Assembly: GCA_958510825.1 (NCBI GenBank) | Contig: OY294048.1 | Span: 25,431,887 to 25,495,886 of the forward strand | DNA: 64,000 bases | Direction of reading: 5' to 3' | DNA from: Brachypterus glaber | Lineage: Eukaryota; Arthropoda; Insecta; Coleoptera; Kateretidae | Shown: positions 54,748 to 64,000 of the stretch, piece after piece | Layout of the letters: each line of letters opens with the position of its first letter | Numbering within the stretch: the stretch's first letter is position 1 | The notes under the pieces: model-generated | The model's database searches: none | What the model saw: the letters and a program-made list of their open reading frames with translations, nothing else | What the model was told of the DNA's origin: nothing | Made by a program: the position numbers and the translations under genes

Positions 54748-56590
54748 TACCTTTTTTATTAATATTATTTAAGTTTTTGTTATTTTTTTTAATAGTATTA
54801 GTTTTTTTTTGTGGTTTATTAATTTTCCAAAGTCCAAACACAATTTAAAATTTTAATTGACCACTAAAATTAAAAGAACATTTACTTTCGGGTTTAGACC
54901 GTGTAGATGGGTTGTTAGTTTTATTTGTAATAAATTCTCTATATTTTTTTAATGCAATTTAACGCAAAAAAGGCCTAAGTAATAACACATAATTTTTGTA
55001 TTGAAATAAATGTTATTAAACAAACCTAATAAGAAAAAAGTGCCCCAAAACTGTGTTAATGTTTTTTACTTAGAACAGTACGGACAACAAATTTTATAAG
55101 AAAAAAGGGGTGTCTTTTTTTTATTTCATTTATTTTAGGAGTGTCGTGTAGAAGAATTTTCTCTTTCAAGTTTAGACCTTGTTGATGGATTTAATACCAC
55201 AACCAATAATCGACATACATGGTCTAAGCCCGAAACTAAATTTTCTTTTAACTTTAGTGGTGGTAAAATTTTAAAATTTAAAATTATGTTGACGGTTCAT
55301 TAGGATAACTAGAGTTCTGCCTTTTTTTTATTTTAGAGGTCTTATCCCCCAAAGTTGTTAATTAGGCTGAGTAGATTACCACCCCATTTTTTCAGAATAA
55401 AAAAAATATAGGTGGCGCACAGCCAGGGCCGTAGCTATGGGGGGATAGGGGGAACCACACCCACCTATCTTAAAATTAGAAAACGTTGAATTTTATGGGT
55501 TAACACTTTCACTGTCAAGGGGAAATTAGTTGTCTGTTCGCTGACACCATGTTGCGTAAATTAATACGGTTAAAACGAGTATTCTCGTAGTGAGCCTGCA
55601 GCAACATACTGCCAACTAAGAATTAACTTGTATTTGGCAGACAACATGTTAAAAATAAAAAAGTTGTAATTTTAGCTGTAGTGGAAACGTTCTTTTTTTA
55701 GTCATCAACTTTTTTGTCAAGGGAATAAAAGTTGTAATTTTAGACTAAAAAAAGTTGGATGTTTCCCAAGAGTGTGCTAAAAATAGCATTTTCAATTTTT
55801 TCACCTGAGTCACAAAAAAATTGGTAAAAATAAAAAACTTTAGAAATGTCCGTCCGCCCGTCTTTCTATCTGACTGTCCGTCCGTCTGTCTGTAGTTTTT
55901 CAAAAAACGATCTTTTTTTAATTGTTTTTAATTTACTACCATAAAACCCTTTTTACCATGAAAAATATACCCTTTTCATCTTATTTTAGGAGTGTCGTGT
56001 AGAAGACAGAAGGACAAATTTGTATCCAAGAATTTTTGAAATTTTTTGAAAATTCGAAACTACCGTATAATAGTATTCTAGCACAGGCGCTGTGAATAAT
56101 ATAATAAAGCAAAAAAGTCATCGGTTTTTTCCTATGAAATTTGTTGTCCGTACTGTTCTAATTAAAAAACATTAACATCGTTTGGGGGCTTTTTTTGTCA
56201 AAGATTGCATTTTAAAGAGGTGATAAGTTCCAAATACATAGCTTATTAGGTTTAATAAAATTTATTTTAATACAAAAGTTTTTTATCACTTAACCTATTT
56301 TGGGCTAAAAGGCATTAAAAAATATAGATAATTTACTATAAATGAAACTAAAAATCCATCTGCACGGTCTAAACCCCAAAGTTAAAGTTATTTTAATTTT
56401 AGTGATCAATTAAAATTTTAAATTGTGTTGAATCTTAATTTTATATTTAAAACTATTAAACTATTTATTTTCTTTTAAAATCTACAAATACCCTTTATAA
56501 TAAAATTAATGGAACATTGATAAATCACAAAAAAAACTAATACTATTAAAAAATAACAAAAACTTAAATAATATTAATAAAAAAAGTAGC

Positions 56591-56672
56591 TTCGCTGTTG
56601 AGATTTGAACCCATACCATTTTTGGTGGTTAAATTAGCTTACTGCCTAAACCAACTGAACCACCGACTGCCT
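56591..56672 (-). repeat. tRNA-like cassette in FB1 right arm
   Basis: Minus-strand counterpart of 54665-54747, with GGTTCAGTTGGTTTAGGCAG and GGGTTCAAATCTC. The two differ at several positions, so the arms have diverged. Confidence 0.6.
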
Positions 56673-56997
56673 GTTTTTTCCTTTAAAATAACTTGACTTA
56701 CAGTAAAAAATATTATTTACAAAATAACTTCTTAACGCTTGTGTGTATATTAAACACTTTGTGTGATAAATATATAAAATTAAAATTTTATTCGATTTAA
56801 GTTAGTTTTCCTATACATGCCACTAAAAATTAAAAAAATGACTATCGCTACGCCCACCATTCACTAAACTGAAAACCTTAAATCCACCTTAATTTGTAGC
56901 TTAGGTGACCCCATCGAAAAACCCGATAAAATTTTTTCCATAACTTTTACCGTTTCGGAGAAAACTGATTGGGTAGGGAACTTTGGATCACCCGGTA

Positions 56998-57207
56998 CAT
57001 GAAAATAACATACGAAGATGGGCCTTATTACGATTAGTTTACGTGCAAAACCTCATTCCTACATCTCAAAGGTTTCTGAGTTATTAAATAAAAACCGATT
57101 TTTTTAGCCACTTTCAAAGGGGCGTATCTCCCTAACTACGCATTTTAGACATATGCTTATTAGAACTTTTTTTCATATTTTTCAATGTAGAATCACCCAT
57201 TATCAAC
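56998..57207. other. noncoding spacer
   Basis: Contains a TTTCAATGTAGAATCACCC block (57178-57196) of the dispersed repeat noted at 26.7 kb. No gene. Confidence 0.4.
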
Positions 57208-57391
57208 ATGATAATATCTTTAAGAATAAATAATTACCTTATGAAAAGTTTTGTATTTCTAGTAAAGTATTTGAGTAAGTATTTACCTAATAGTATAATA
57301 AGGTTAAAAATGGTAAATAAATCGGTGGGGATTAAACTTTTTTGGATTTCTTTTCTAAAATTAGGAATAAATCGGTATAAATAGGGATTAA
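57208..57391 (+). repeat. left arm of a 184-bp inverted duplication
   Basis: Nearly identical (two or three mismatches) to the reverse complement of 59288-59471. Core blocks: CCTTATGAAAAGTTTTGTAT, AAATCGGTGGGGATTAAAC. Confidence 0.9.
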
Positions 57392-58171
57392 TTATTATAT
57401 ATATTCAACCAGACTACCCCACTATTATAAACACTTTATTTAATTAACATATTTTGCACGCCCTTTTTTCTTTCTGAAAGTTCAACAAATTTTTTTCAGA
57501 AAGAATGAACATTTATCTTCATTTATTATTTTTTCAAAATTGTTGTTTATACTTCCCTTTATACATCTATTTAGATTATGTATTTCTGTTTGCCTAACTT
57601 TCACTGCCTTAAATAATTTCCAAAATTTTGATTAACTTAGTTTAATACCAAAAAAAGTATATAATCAAGCCCTAATGTCTTCAATAGTCATGCAATTTTT
57701 AGTCCTCTTTGAAATGAGTTTTCGTTTTTCGTGGATAATAATTTCCCCCCACCTTTTATTTTAACTTTAAATTCCGCGCACTTTTAAAATTTCATTGTCA
57801 TTTAGTTAACCTCTACGCCATATGTCAAATATTGTGTCTTTAATCTTTAATTTAATAGATGTAGAAAACCTTTCTTTCAAACAAAAATAATGTTAAAATC
57901 TATGTCCGGAACGACAAATCTTGTTGATTAAATGTGTTTTTATATTTTCTTCTAGGCATGTAAAAACTTTTTAATTTGCAGGTTATGTCTTTTTCATGTT
58001 TTTATATAATATACTGACTGTAATTATTGTTCTAGCTTGAAAATGGGAATTATGTTCACGAAACTTAAGTAGCACTTATAAAATATACACATTAGGAATT
58101 ACAAAAAAGACTCATTTATTAAAATCTCAAATATCTCAACAATTCCTACCTGACAAAAAAAAATTTATACA

Positions 58172-58181
<10 letters not shown>
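57392..58181. other. noncoding AT-rich DNA
   Basis: No gene or repeat recognised between the inverted arm and the TA microsatellite. Confidence 0.4.
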
Positions 58182-58205
<24 letters not shown>

Positions 58206-58231
58206 TACATATATATGTATATATATATATA

Positions 58232-58279
<48 letters not shown>
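58182..58279. repeat. (TA)n microsatellite
   Basis: An A-run followed by about 90 bases of (TA)n with a few ACA/CC interruptions, abutting the MITE. A matching (TA)n lies on the other side at 59246-59272, as if the MITE had split one tract. Confidence 0.9.
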
Positions 58280-58283
<4 letters not shown>

Positions 58284-59242
58284 GCGGTCCAAAAGTCACC
58301 CCCCCTCTTAACTTTTGAACCAGTTGACTTCAAATTTGGAACTTTTTAATAAGACAACTTAAACTATCTTTTAGCATATATTTAATACTTTGATGGGGGC
58401 ACATTTTTTTAAATGGAAAGGGGGGTCGTGTAATACATCCTTTTAAAGCTTATAAAATTATCCATTTAACTCCATATTTTTAAATTAAAAAAAAAAGTTT
58501 TGGGTTTAAAATGGGGTTGAAAATGAAAAAGTCCAAATGGGTATTAATGGGAGGCATAGCGTAGTGGCTAGCGCGTATGTATAGCAAGTCTACTATCGTG
58601 AGTTCGATTCTCACTGGCGCCGATTTGCCTTTTTCAGTTAATTAATAATTGAAATTTGGCGAAGGCGATAAGTGAAACGGACAATCCCTAGAAACTGTTT
58701 CGAAAGTCAGTATAAGCCGGTGGTTCCCTCTACTACTAGCCCACACAAGTCCTGGACTTAGGGGATGCTTAATTAAGTAGAATAGTACGAGGTTAAACAA
58801 ATAAACAAAAAAAAATTAATGTCAAAATTCCTCTAAAAAAAACAAATAATTTTTTAAAAATGCCTAATTTCATCATAAAAAAATGTTAATTATACTTTTA
58901 AACTAATTTTAGTTGACATAAACAAAAATTTATAAAAAAAAAACTTAAAAAATCGAATGTTTTTGCACAAAAAATTGAAAAATTAAAACCTTAAAAAACA
59001 TTTTTAAAAAAATTAAAAATTATAGTTTAAATAGAGAATTTTATAAGCTTTAAAATGATGTATCACACGACCCTTTCCGTTTAAAAAAATGTCCCCCCAT
59101 ACCCCCTGCCCACATTTTAAGAGCTGAAAATATAAAATATATGCTAAAAGATAGTTTAAGTTGTCTTATTTAAGAGTTCTAAATTTGAAGTCTATATCTC
59201 GTTCAAAAGTTAAAAGGGGGGGGGGGTGACTTTTGGACCGCA

Positions 59243-59245
<3 letters not shown>
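58280..59245. mobile_element. MITE-M1: TA-flanked inverted-repeat element containing a SINE
   Basis: Ends CAGAGCGGTCCAAAAGTCAC and the complement of CAGTGCGGTCCAAAAGTCAC, both bordered by TA. Subterminal arms match over roughly 190 bp (GTTGTCTTATT, ATCTTTTAGCATATAT, CGACCC-type blocks). Tc1/mariner-like by target preference. The SINE at 58549-58814 is nested inside; without it the MITE is about 0.7 kb. No coding region. Confidence 0.87.
58549..58814 (+). mobile_element. SINE-S2: second copy of the SINE family, nested in MITE-M1
   Basis: tRNA-like head (GGGAGGCATAGCGTAGTGG, B box GAGTTCGATTCTC) and the same 3' body as SINE-S1 (CGCCGATTTGCCTTTTTCAG, AGCCGGTGGTTCCCTC, TCCTGGACTTAGGGGATG), with an A-rich tail. 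A likely 7-bp target duplication ATTAATG lies at 58543-58549 and 58815-58821. The head differs from S1 much more than the body does. Confidence 0.87.
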
Positions 59246-59273
<28 letters not shown>

Positions 59274-59287
59274 CTTAATTATAATTT

Positions 59288-59471
59288 TTAATCCCTATTT
59301 ATACCGATTTATTCCTAATTTTAGAAAATAAATCCAAAAAAGTTTAATCCCCACCGATTTATTTACCATTTTTAACCTTATTATACTATTAGGTAAATAC
59401 TTACTCAGATACTTTACTAGAAATACAAAACTTTTCATAAGGTAATTATTTATTCTTAAAGATATTATCAT
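59288..59471 (-). repeat. right arm of the 184-bp inverted duplication
   Basis: Reverse complement of 57208-57391. The short frame on its minus strand is present in both arms and looks non-coding. Confidence 0.9.
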
Positions 59472-60034
59472 TTTGAAAATTTTACGCAAAAAACGCCATG
59501 CAACATAACGGTTTTTTGGACATAAAATTCTTAGTCGCTAAAGGACGCGGCAACCATTTTAGGCCAATATTTTTAAGGTACCAAGGAACACATTTAAAAA
59601 AAATAGTGCGGCGGCAAGCGGCGATAACAACGAAAGGTCCATTTCAAAAATTATATTTAAAAAATATGTATTACTTTTTTCAGTGTACATTTTTGGTCTG
59701 TTAGGAACAACAAAATATGTTAAATTATTTGGATGAAAATACTTACAAAGGACACAAATTTTAGATAAACATATATATTTGTTTAATAGTTGAAGAGAAA
59801 AAAAGGTATGTGCTCTTAAACTAGAACTAGTATTTAGGAAAAAAAATGCTATTATAAAAACCCCAGCTTTAAGAGTGTATTTTGCCTACGAATATAATTT
59901 TCAATAAAAAAAGTATTATGAATCCTTATGACCCATCAATATAGAATAGTAAATTATATTAAAAAAAAAATAAATTTTCAAAGTTTTTTAAAACCTCAAA
60001 TGGCCAACTTTTCGCCCTGACAAAACATTGTGCT
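59472..60034. other. noncoding spacer
   Basis: AT-rich; no gene recognised before the Copia fragment. Confidence 0.4.
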
Positions 60035-60690
60035 TCAATTTCGATTTCCACGTTTTGATTCATAAAAAATAACGTCTCTTCCAATGGTGATTTTCATTTC
60101 ATCTAGATTCCAAAGACGATATCCGTTTGGAGCATATCCCACAAAATATAACTTCTTGGATTTAGGATCGAATTTATTTTTAAACTGTTTTGGAATGTGC
60201 AAATAAGCCAAGCACCCAAAAATCCTCATCTTTGAAACATCTGGTTTTATTCCAAACCAAGCTTCTGCTGGAGTTTTACTCAAAAGTCTTGATGTTGGAG
60301 GTCGATTTATAATGTACATAGCAGCAGTGACGGATTCATTGCACATATTTGGTAAAAACTTGGTTCCTGACAACATTGATCTTCCAGTTTCCACGATAGT
60401 TCGGTTCATTCTTTTGGCTACACCGTTTTGTTCCGGCGTGTATGGCACTGTATATTCAAATTTTATACCTTTTTGCTCACAAAAATTCTTTATTTCATTT
60501 GAGGTATATTCAGAACCATTATCACATCTTAACCGAGATAATTTCCTGTTGAAATGTGATGTAGCCATTACCTCATACTCTTTGAAGAACTTGAACACCT
60601 CTGTTTTCGATTCCAACAGATATATACAAGTTAACGACCTGCAGTCACTCACCTTTATTATATTAAATATCATTTCTGCTTATTATAATT
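60035..60690 (-). pseudogene. Copia-1: Ty1/copia integrase fragment
   Basis: Open frame of 213 codons with the integrase core: SRLRCDNGSEYTSNEIKNFC (second Asp), EYTVPYTPEQNGVAKRMNRT, then TAAMYIINRPPTSRLL, KTPAEAWFGIKPDVS and the FGCLAYLHIPK C-terminal block. Copia integrases normally have GVAER; here it is GVAKR, so the catalytic Glu is Lys. Only this domain remains; RT, gag and LTRs were not seen. It abuts the Gypsy-3 LTR region. Confidence 0.83.
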
Positions 60691-60877
60691 TATAAATATT
60701 TCTTTATTAGGAAATAGCTTTGTAAGCATTTCACCTCAGATACCTAAAATGTATATTCCAAAACTTCAGTCTGTACTTAGCTTTGATCAATAAACGAACT
60801 TGTATTTTTCTATCTAAATAAATTAATAAATTTATTTCCTTTTTTAAAAACCTAACTTCGGGAACTCGGTAGATAAT
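60675..60877 (+). repeat. Gypsy-3 5' LTR (3' portion; start not certain)
   Basis: Sequence ending TTCGGGAACTCGGTAGATAA immediately before the primer-binding site, with an AATAAA signal near 60788. No second LTR is in the window, so the left boundary is a guess and may lie a little inside the Copia fragment. Confidence 0.5.
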
Positions 60878-60890
60878 TGGCGCAGTCGGT
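60878..60890 (+). promoter_or_regulatory. Gypsy-3 primer-binding site (tRNA-Ser)
   Basis: TGGCGCAGTCGGT, same primer type as Gypsy-1. A GTAAGT sequence at 61056-61061, just before gag, could be the splice donor used by env-bearing relatives for subgenomic RNA. Confidence 0.75.
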
Positions 60891-61065
60891 ATTTCTTTGG
60901 GCGAATTAAGCAAAAATTCGTATCGGTTCGGCGATTTACCAGAGAAAAAAGAACCAGAAAAAAAAATTCCGTGAAGACAGGACCAGCCAGGACATCCAGG
61001 AGTGTGAGTGAACATCACAGCCAATGTACCAGGGGACCATCTTCACAATTCTACTGTAAGTACCT

Positions 61066-62271
61066 ATGTTTTTTAGAGGTCCTAGACAAGAAATTTCAAG
61101 CTCAAGTTCTAGCTCAAGTGCAGGCTCACAATTAGATTTAGAACAAACCCTAATTGATAACCTTAGTTTAGAAAATTTAAATTCATTTGAAAACCTTAAT
61201 ATAAACGATATGGCTACAGGAAACGAACCTGTTGTACCCGTCCTTAAACAGGACTATATTAATATGATCCCAGATTTTCGGGGAGAAACAGAGCTTCTCC
61301 CTAGATTCATAGAAATCTGCGAAAAACTCGTAAACAAATTTTATAATATGACAGACCCGACAGACTTTTAAAACGAATATCTTATGTCAAGTATTATTTC
61401 CAAAATAAAAGGCGATGCAGCAATAAAAATATCTGCTTGCATAGTAAGTACTTGGGATGACCTTAAAATAGCTTTAACTAACACTTATTCAGATAAACGT
61501 GATGTGTTTAGTTTAAGCATAGAGATGACTGACCAACGACAACAATTTTCGGAATCTGTCTTTGATTTTTATCATCGAATTATTATGTACCTCAATTTAC
61601 AAATAGCGTTTTTAAATATCCATGGGGATGATAATGAAAAACCTATAATAACAGGATATCTGCGAAAATACGCACTAAGAGTTCTACTAAGGGGCCTACG
61701 GGAACCTATAGGATCCTTAATGCGGACGAAAAATCGTGATGATTTAAATTCTGCACTTAATATGCTAACTAATGATTTTCAATTTGTTACGGAAAATCAT
61801 CGGGAAAATCATAGACAGATCCCGCAGAGAAATTTTAGAAATCCAAAAAGTCGAAATCGTTACCCCCCACAAACAACAAGGCCCCTACAAATAACAAATT
61901 TTGCCCATAATGCTAGACAAAACATTAATCCCAACCAAAATTTCCAAAATCAAAATAAGAATTTTTCTAATCAACCCGGCTCTGGTTCAAAAAATATAAA
62001 TGTTTTTAAACCTAACCCTAACCAGCCGTTGCCTAAGCCAACGCCAATGAGTGTATCTACTCGAAATACAAATAGAACAAATAAATATTTTAGACAAAAT
62101 TTAACTCAAAACAGCCCTAACTATACGGTAGAAGAGCTGTTCACTTTGCAAAACGAACCAATGGTGGAATTTCCCCCAGAAAATTTTAACGTACATTTGG
62201 GAAAATCAAACAAAACTCCGGAAAATGAAAATTCGGAAAAATTTTTAGGAAATCTAGCCTCGGAAAATTAG
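61066..62271 (+). pseudogene. Gypsy-3 gag
   Basis: One frame from ATG 61066 to TAG 62271 with a single in-frame TAA at 61369-61371. Contents: Ser-rich N-terminus, DYINMIPDFRGETELLPRFI (capsid-like start), ISKIKGDAAIKISACIVSTW, EMTDQRQQFSESVFDFYHRI, YALRVLLRGLREPIGSLM, and an Asn/Gln/Pro-rich C-terminus without CCHC knuckles. It is the same gag type as Gypsy-1 but much less damaged. Confidence 0.85.
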
Positions 62272-62285
62272 AAAAAATTAATTTA

Positions 62286-63226
62286 ATGAGCCTAACGGAC
62301 TCTAAAAGTGAGCTATCATATGTTATTTTTCCCGAACATAATTTAAAAGTTCTGATCGATAACGGTGCCACGAAAAGTTTCGTTAAGCCCGAAATTGCAA
62401 AAAGATTTTTTTCAGAAAATATAATCGATGATCCTTTTTTAATTTCTAGTGCTCATGGAAGTTCTTTGGGAAAGCATAGTACAAAGATCCCAAATTTTTA
62501 CGGCAAGGAATTAAAATTTCATCTATTTAATTTTCATAAAAATTTCGATATTCTCTTAGGTCTAGATAACCTTAGGAAACTTACTACTTACTTACTACAC
62601 GTAGGATAAAAATTCATTTTTTTAACGTAGCTAATTCTTTGAATTGCATTGAAGTCCCGTCAGGGACGGAACAAATAATTAAATTAAAAATTAAAAATAT
62701 TAAAGAGGGTGATGTTTTCATCTCTTACACGAAAATTAACGGTCTGGAAATACCAGAATGCGTTTGTAACGTAAAAAATTTTACTACAAAATGTAGTATT
62801 GTAAATCGTAGCGAAAAAAATATTTCTTTTGATTCCGATATTTCTATTGGGGTGGAAGAGTTCAACAAATATGAACACCGCCCTTGTGAAAATTTTAATA
62901 ACTTTATTTTCCAAAAAGGCTCGTTTGATTTTTCTTCTTTACGCATGAACCACATGAATGCGGAAGAAAAACAAGCCATTTTAAATTTAATTAAGGAATA
63001 TAGAGATTTAATTTATATTGAAGGGGATGTACTAACTTATACGGGTAAAGTTAAGCACCACATTCAAACTACAGATGAAATTCCTGTTTATTCGAAAACA
63101 TATAGATATCCCGAAATACATAGAAAAGAGGTGCGTAAACAAATAAATAGCCTTCTTAAACAAAAAATTATACGCCCCTCTTACAGTCCGTGGAGCTCCA
63201 ATATGGGTAGTTCCAAAAAAACATAA
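62286..63226 (+). pseudogene. Gypsy-3 protease and RT N-terminus
   Basis: The protease active site reads VLIDNGATKSFV (DNG instead of DTG/DSG, Asp kept), ending in FDILLGLDNLRKL. A frameshift near 62600 leads to the linker and RT start: GKVKHHIQTTDEIPVYSKTY, RYPEIHRKEVRKQINSLL, IIRPSYSPWSS. A further frameshift falls at about 63195. Confidence 0.82.
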
Positions 63227-64000
63227 TGCTAGTGGGGAACCTAGATAGCGTATTGTTATCGACTATCGAAAGGTCAATGATAAAACCATAGGGGATAAAT
63301 ACCCAATTCCTAATATTACAGACCTTTTGGATAAGTTGGGACGCTGTCTTTATTTCACTACATTAGATTTGGCATCCGGATTTCATCAGATAGAAATGGC
63401 ACCTGAAGATATAGAGAAAACTGCTTTTTATACTGAAGGTGGCCACTTCGAATTTCTTAGAATGCCATTTGGCCTAAAATCGGCACCAACTACGCTCCAA
63501 CGCGCAATGGACACCCTCCTACGCGGTATACTCAATAAATTTTGCCTGGTGTACCTGGATGAAATAATAGTCTTTAGCTCCAGCTTACAGGAGCATCTGG
63601 ACCACTTGAGGCAAGTCTTTCAAAGATTACGCAATGCAAATTTTAAATTACAAATTAATAAATGCGATTTTCTAAAAAGGGAGATCTTTTCTTGGACATA
63701 TAGTTACCCCAGAAGGCGTAAAACCAAACCCCGATAAAATAAAAGCAATTAAAAACTACCCGATCCCCAAGACTCAAAAAGAAATTAAAGCATTTTTAGG
63801 ATTGCTAGGCTACTACAGAAAATTTATAAAAGACTTCGCTAAAATAACGAAACCTTTTACTAACTGTTTAAAAAAGGGTAACAAAGTTAACGTAAACGAC
63901 CCAGGTTATATTAAATGTTTTAATTTGTGCAAAACATTATTGACAAATGAACCTATTTTGCAATATCCTGACTTCACTAAGCCTTTCGTTCTTAGTGCTG
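63200..64000 (+). pseudogene. Gypsy-3 reverse transcriptase, runs off the window
   Basis: Starts after the frameshift with VVPKKHNASG, a TAG near 63246, and [19 protein letters not shown]. Motif [15 protein letters not shown] and [19 protein letters not shown] are present. Motif C is YLDEIIVF, so the second Asp of YLDD is Glu. Another frameshift near 63690 leads to YLGH-type [20 protein letters not shown] and [17 protein letters not shown], then the start of the RNase H region at the window edge. Integrase, any macro domain and env would lie beyond 64000. Confidence 0.85.

Larger units (their letters stand above)
54341..56995. mobile_element. FB1: 2.65-kb foldback element with TA flanks
   Basis: The ends read CCGGGTGATCCAAAGTTCCC (left) and its complement (right), each beside a TA dinucleotide (54339-54340 and 56996-56997), as expected for Tc1/mariner-type insertion. 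The inverted arms are very long: about 54341-55105 pairs with about 56135-56995. Each arm contains a tRNA-like cassette and a CTTTCGGGTTTAGACC-type motif. No transposase. The centre holds a (CCGT/TCTG)n tract at 55848-55898. Confidence 0.88.

Noticed and set aside
58136..58333. Minus-strand ORF made of Ile-Tyr repeats
   Set aside because: Pure translation of the TA microsatellite and A-run.
59295..59489. 64-codon ORF in the right inverted arm
   Set aside because: Low-complexity Ile/Lys/Leu-rich frame in AT-rich duplicated DNA.

Overview
The window looks like arthropod, most likely insect, nuclear DNA. It is AT-rich, has no bacterial-style operons, and consists almost entirely of nested, decayed transposable elements. 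I see one convincing piece of host gene: a single spliced exon (27435-27703, minus) of a leucine-rich-repeat kinase (Lrrk) at the LRR/ROC junction. Much of the window may therefore be intron or flank of that gene. The species cannot be fixed from sequence alone. Two 200-N assembly gaps are present (13602-13801, 51559-51758).

Layout. 1-9.3 kb: a tRNA-like sequence, a minus-strand LINE relic, a Polinton/Maverick relic (chromodomain integrase, minus; intact double-jelly-roll capsid ORF, plus), a tRNA-derived SINE, and a Penelope-like element split by a short repeat-bearing element (R1a). 9.3-13.5 kb: a nearly complete two-ORF LINE (LINE-B). 13.8-15.4 kb: tandem repeats and a 137-bp hairpin. 15.4-23.8 kb: a complete but frameshifted envelope-bearing gypsy element (Gypsy-1, minus) with matching LTRs and a 4-bp target duplication. 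Its pol carries a TARG1/OARD1-like macro domain between RNase H and integrase. 23.9-26.2 kb: a minisatellite, a MITE and a Tc1-like relic. 27.4-27.7 kb: the Lrrk exon. 28.1-30.3 kb: an inverted cluster of tRNA-like repeats and other repeats. 31.1-38.1 kb: Gypsy-2, whose 5' LTR is split by a 5'-truncated LINE (LINE-C). 38.3-48.3 kb: one copy of a noncoding repeat (R2b) broken into four pieces by a SINE plus R1b, a BEL/Pao element (itself carrying an 849-bp hAT-type insertion), and R1c. 48.3-53.4 kb: LINE-D and LINE-E. 54.3-57.0 kb: a 2.65-kb foldback element with TA flanks and a tRNA-like cassette in each arm. 57.2-59.5 kb: a recent inverted duplication enclosing a TA-flanked MITE that itself contains a SINE. 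60.0-64.0 kb: a Copia fragment and the 5' half of Gypsy-3, which runs off the window.

None of the elements looks autonomous as it stands, because coding regions carry frameshifts, in-frame stops or lost catalytic residues. The clearest long open frames are the capsid ORF, LINE-B ORF1 and most of its ORF2, and the macro-domain segment. The most interesting observations are the macro domain inside an LTR-retrotransposon pol, a perfect 44-bp-stem hairpin with a 15-bp target duplication whose motif recurs in the 2.65-kb foldback element, and the stacked insertions that give a relative chronology.
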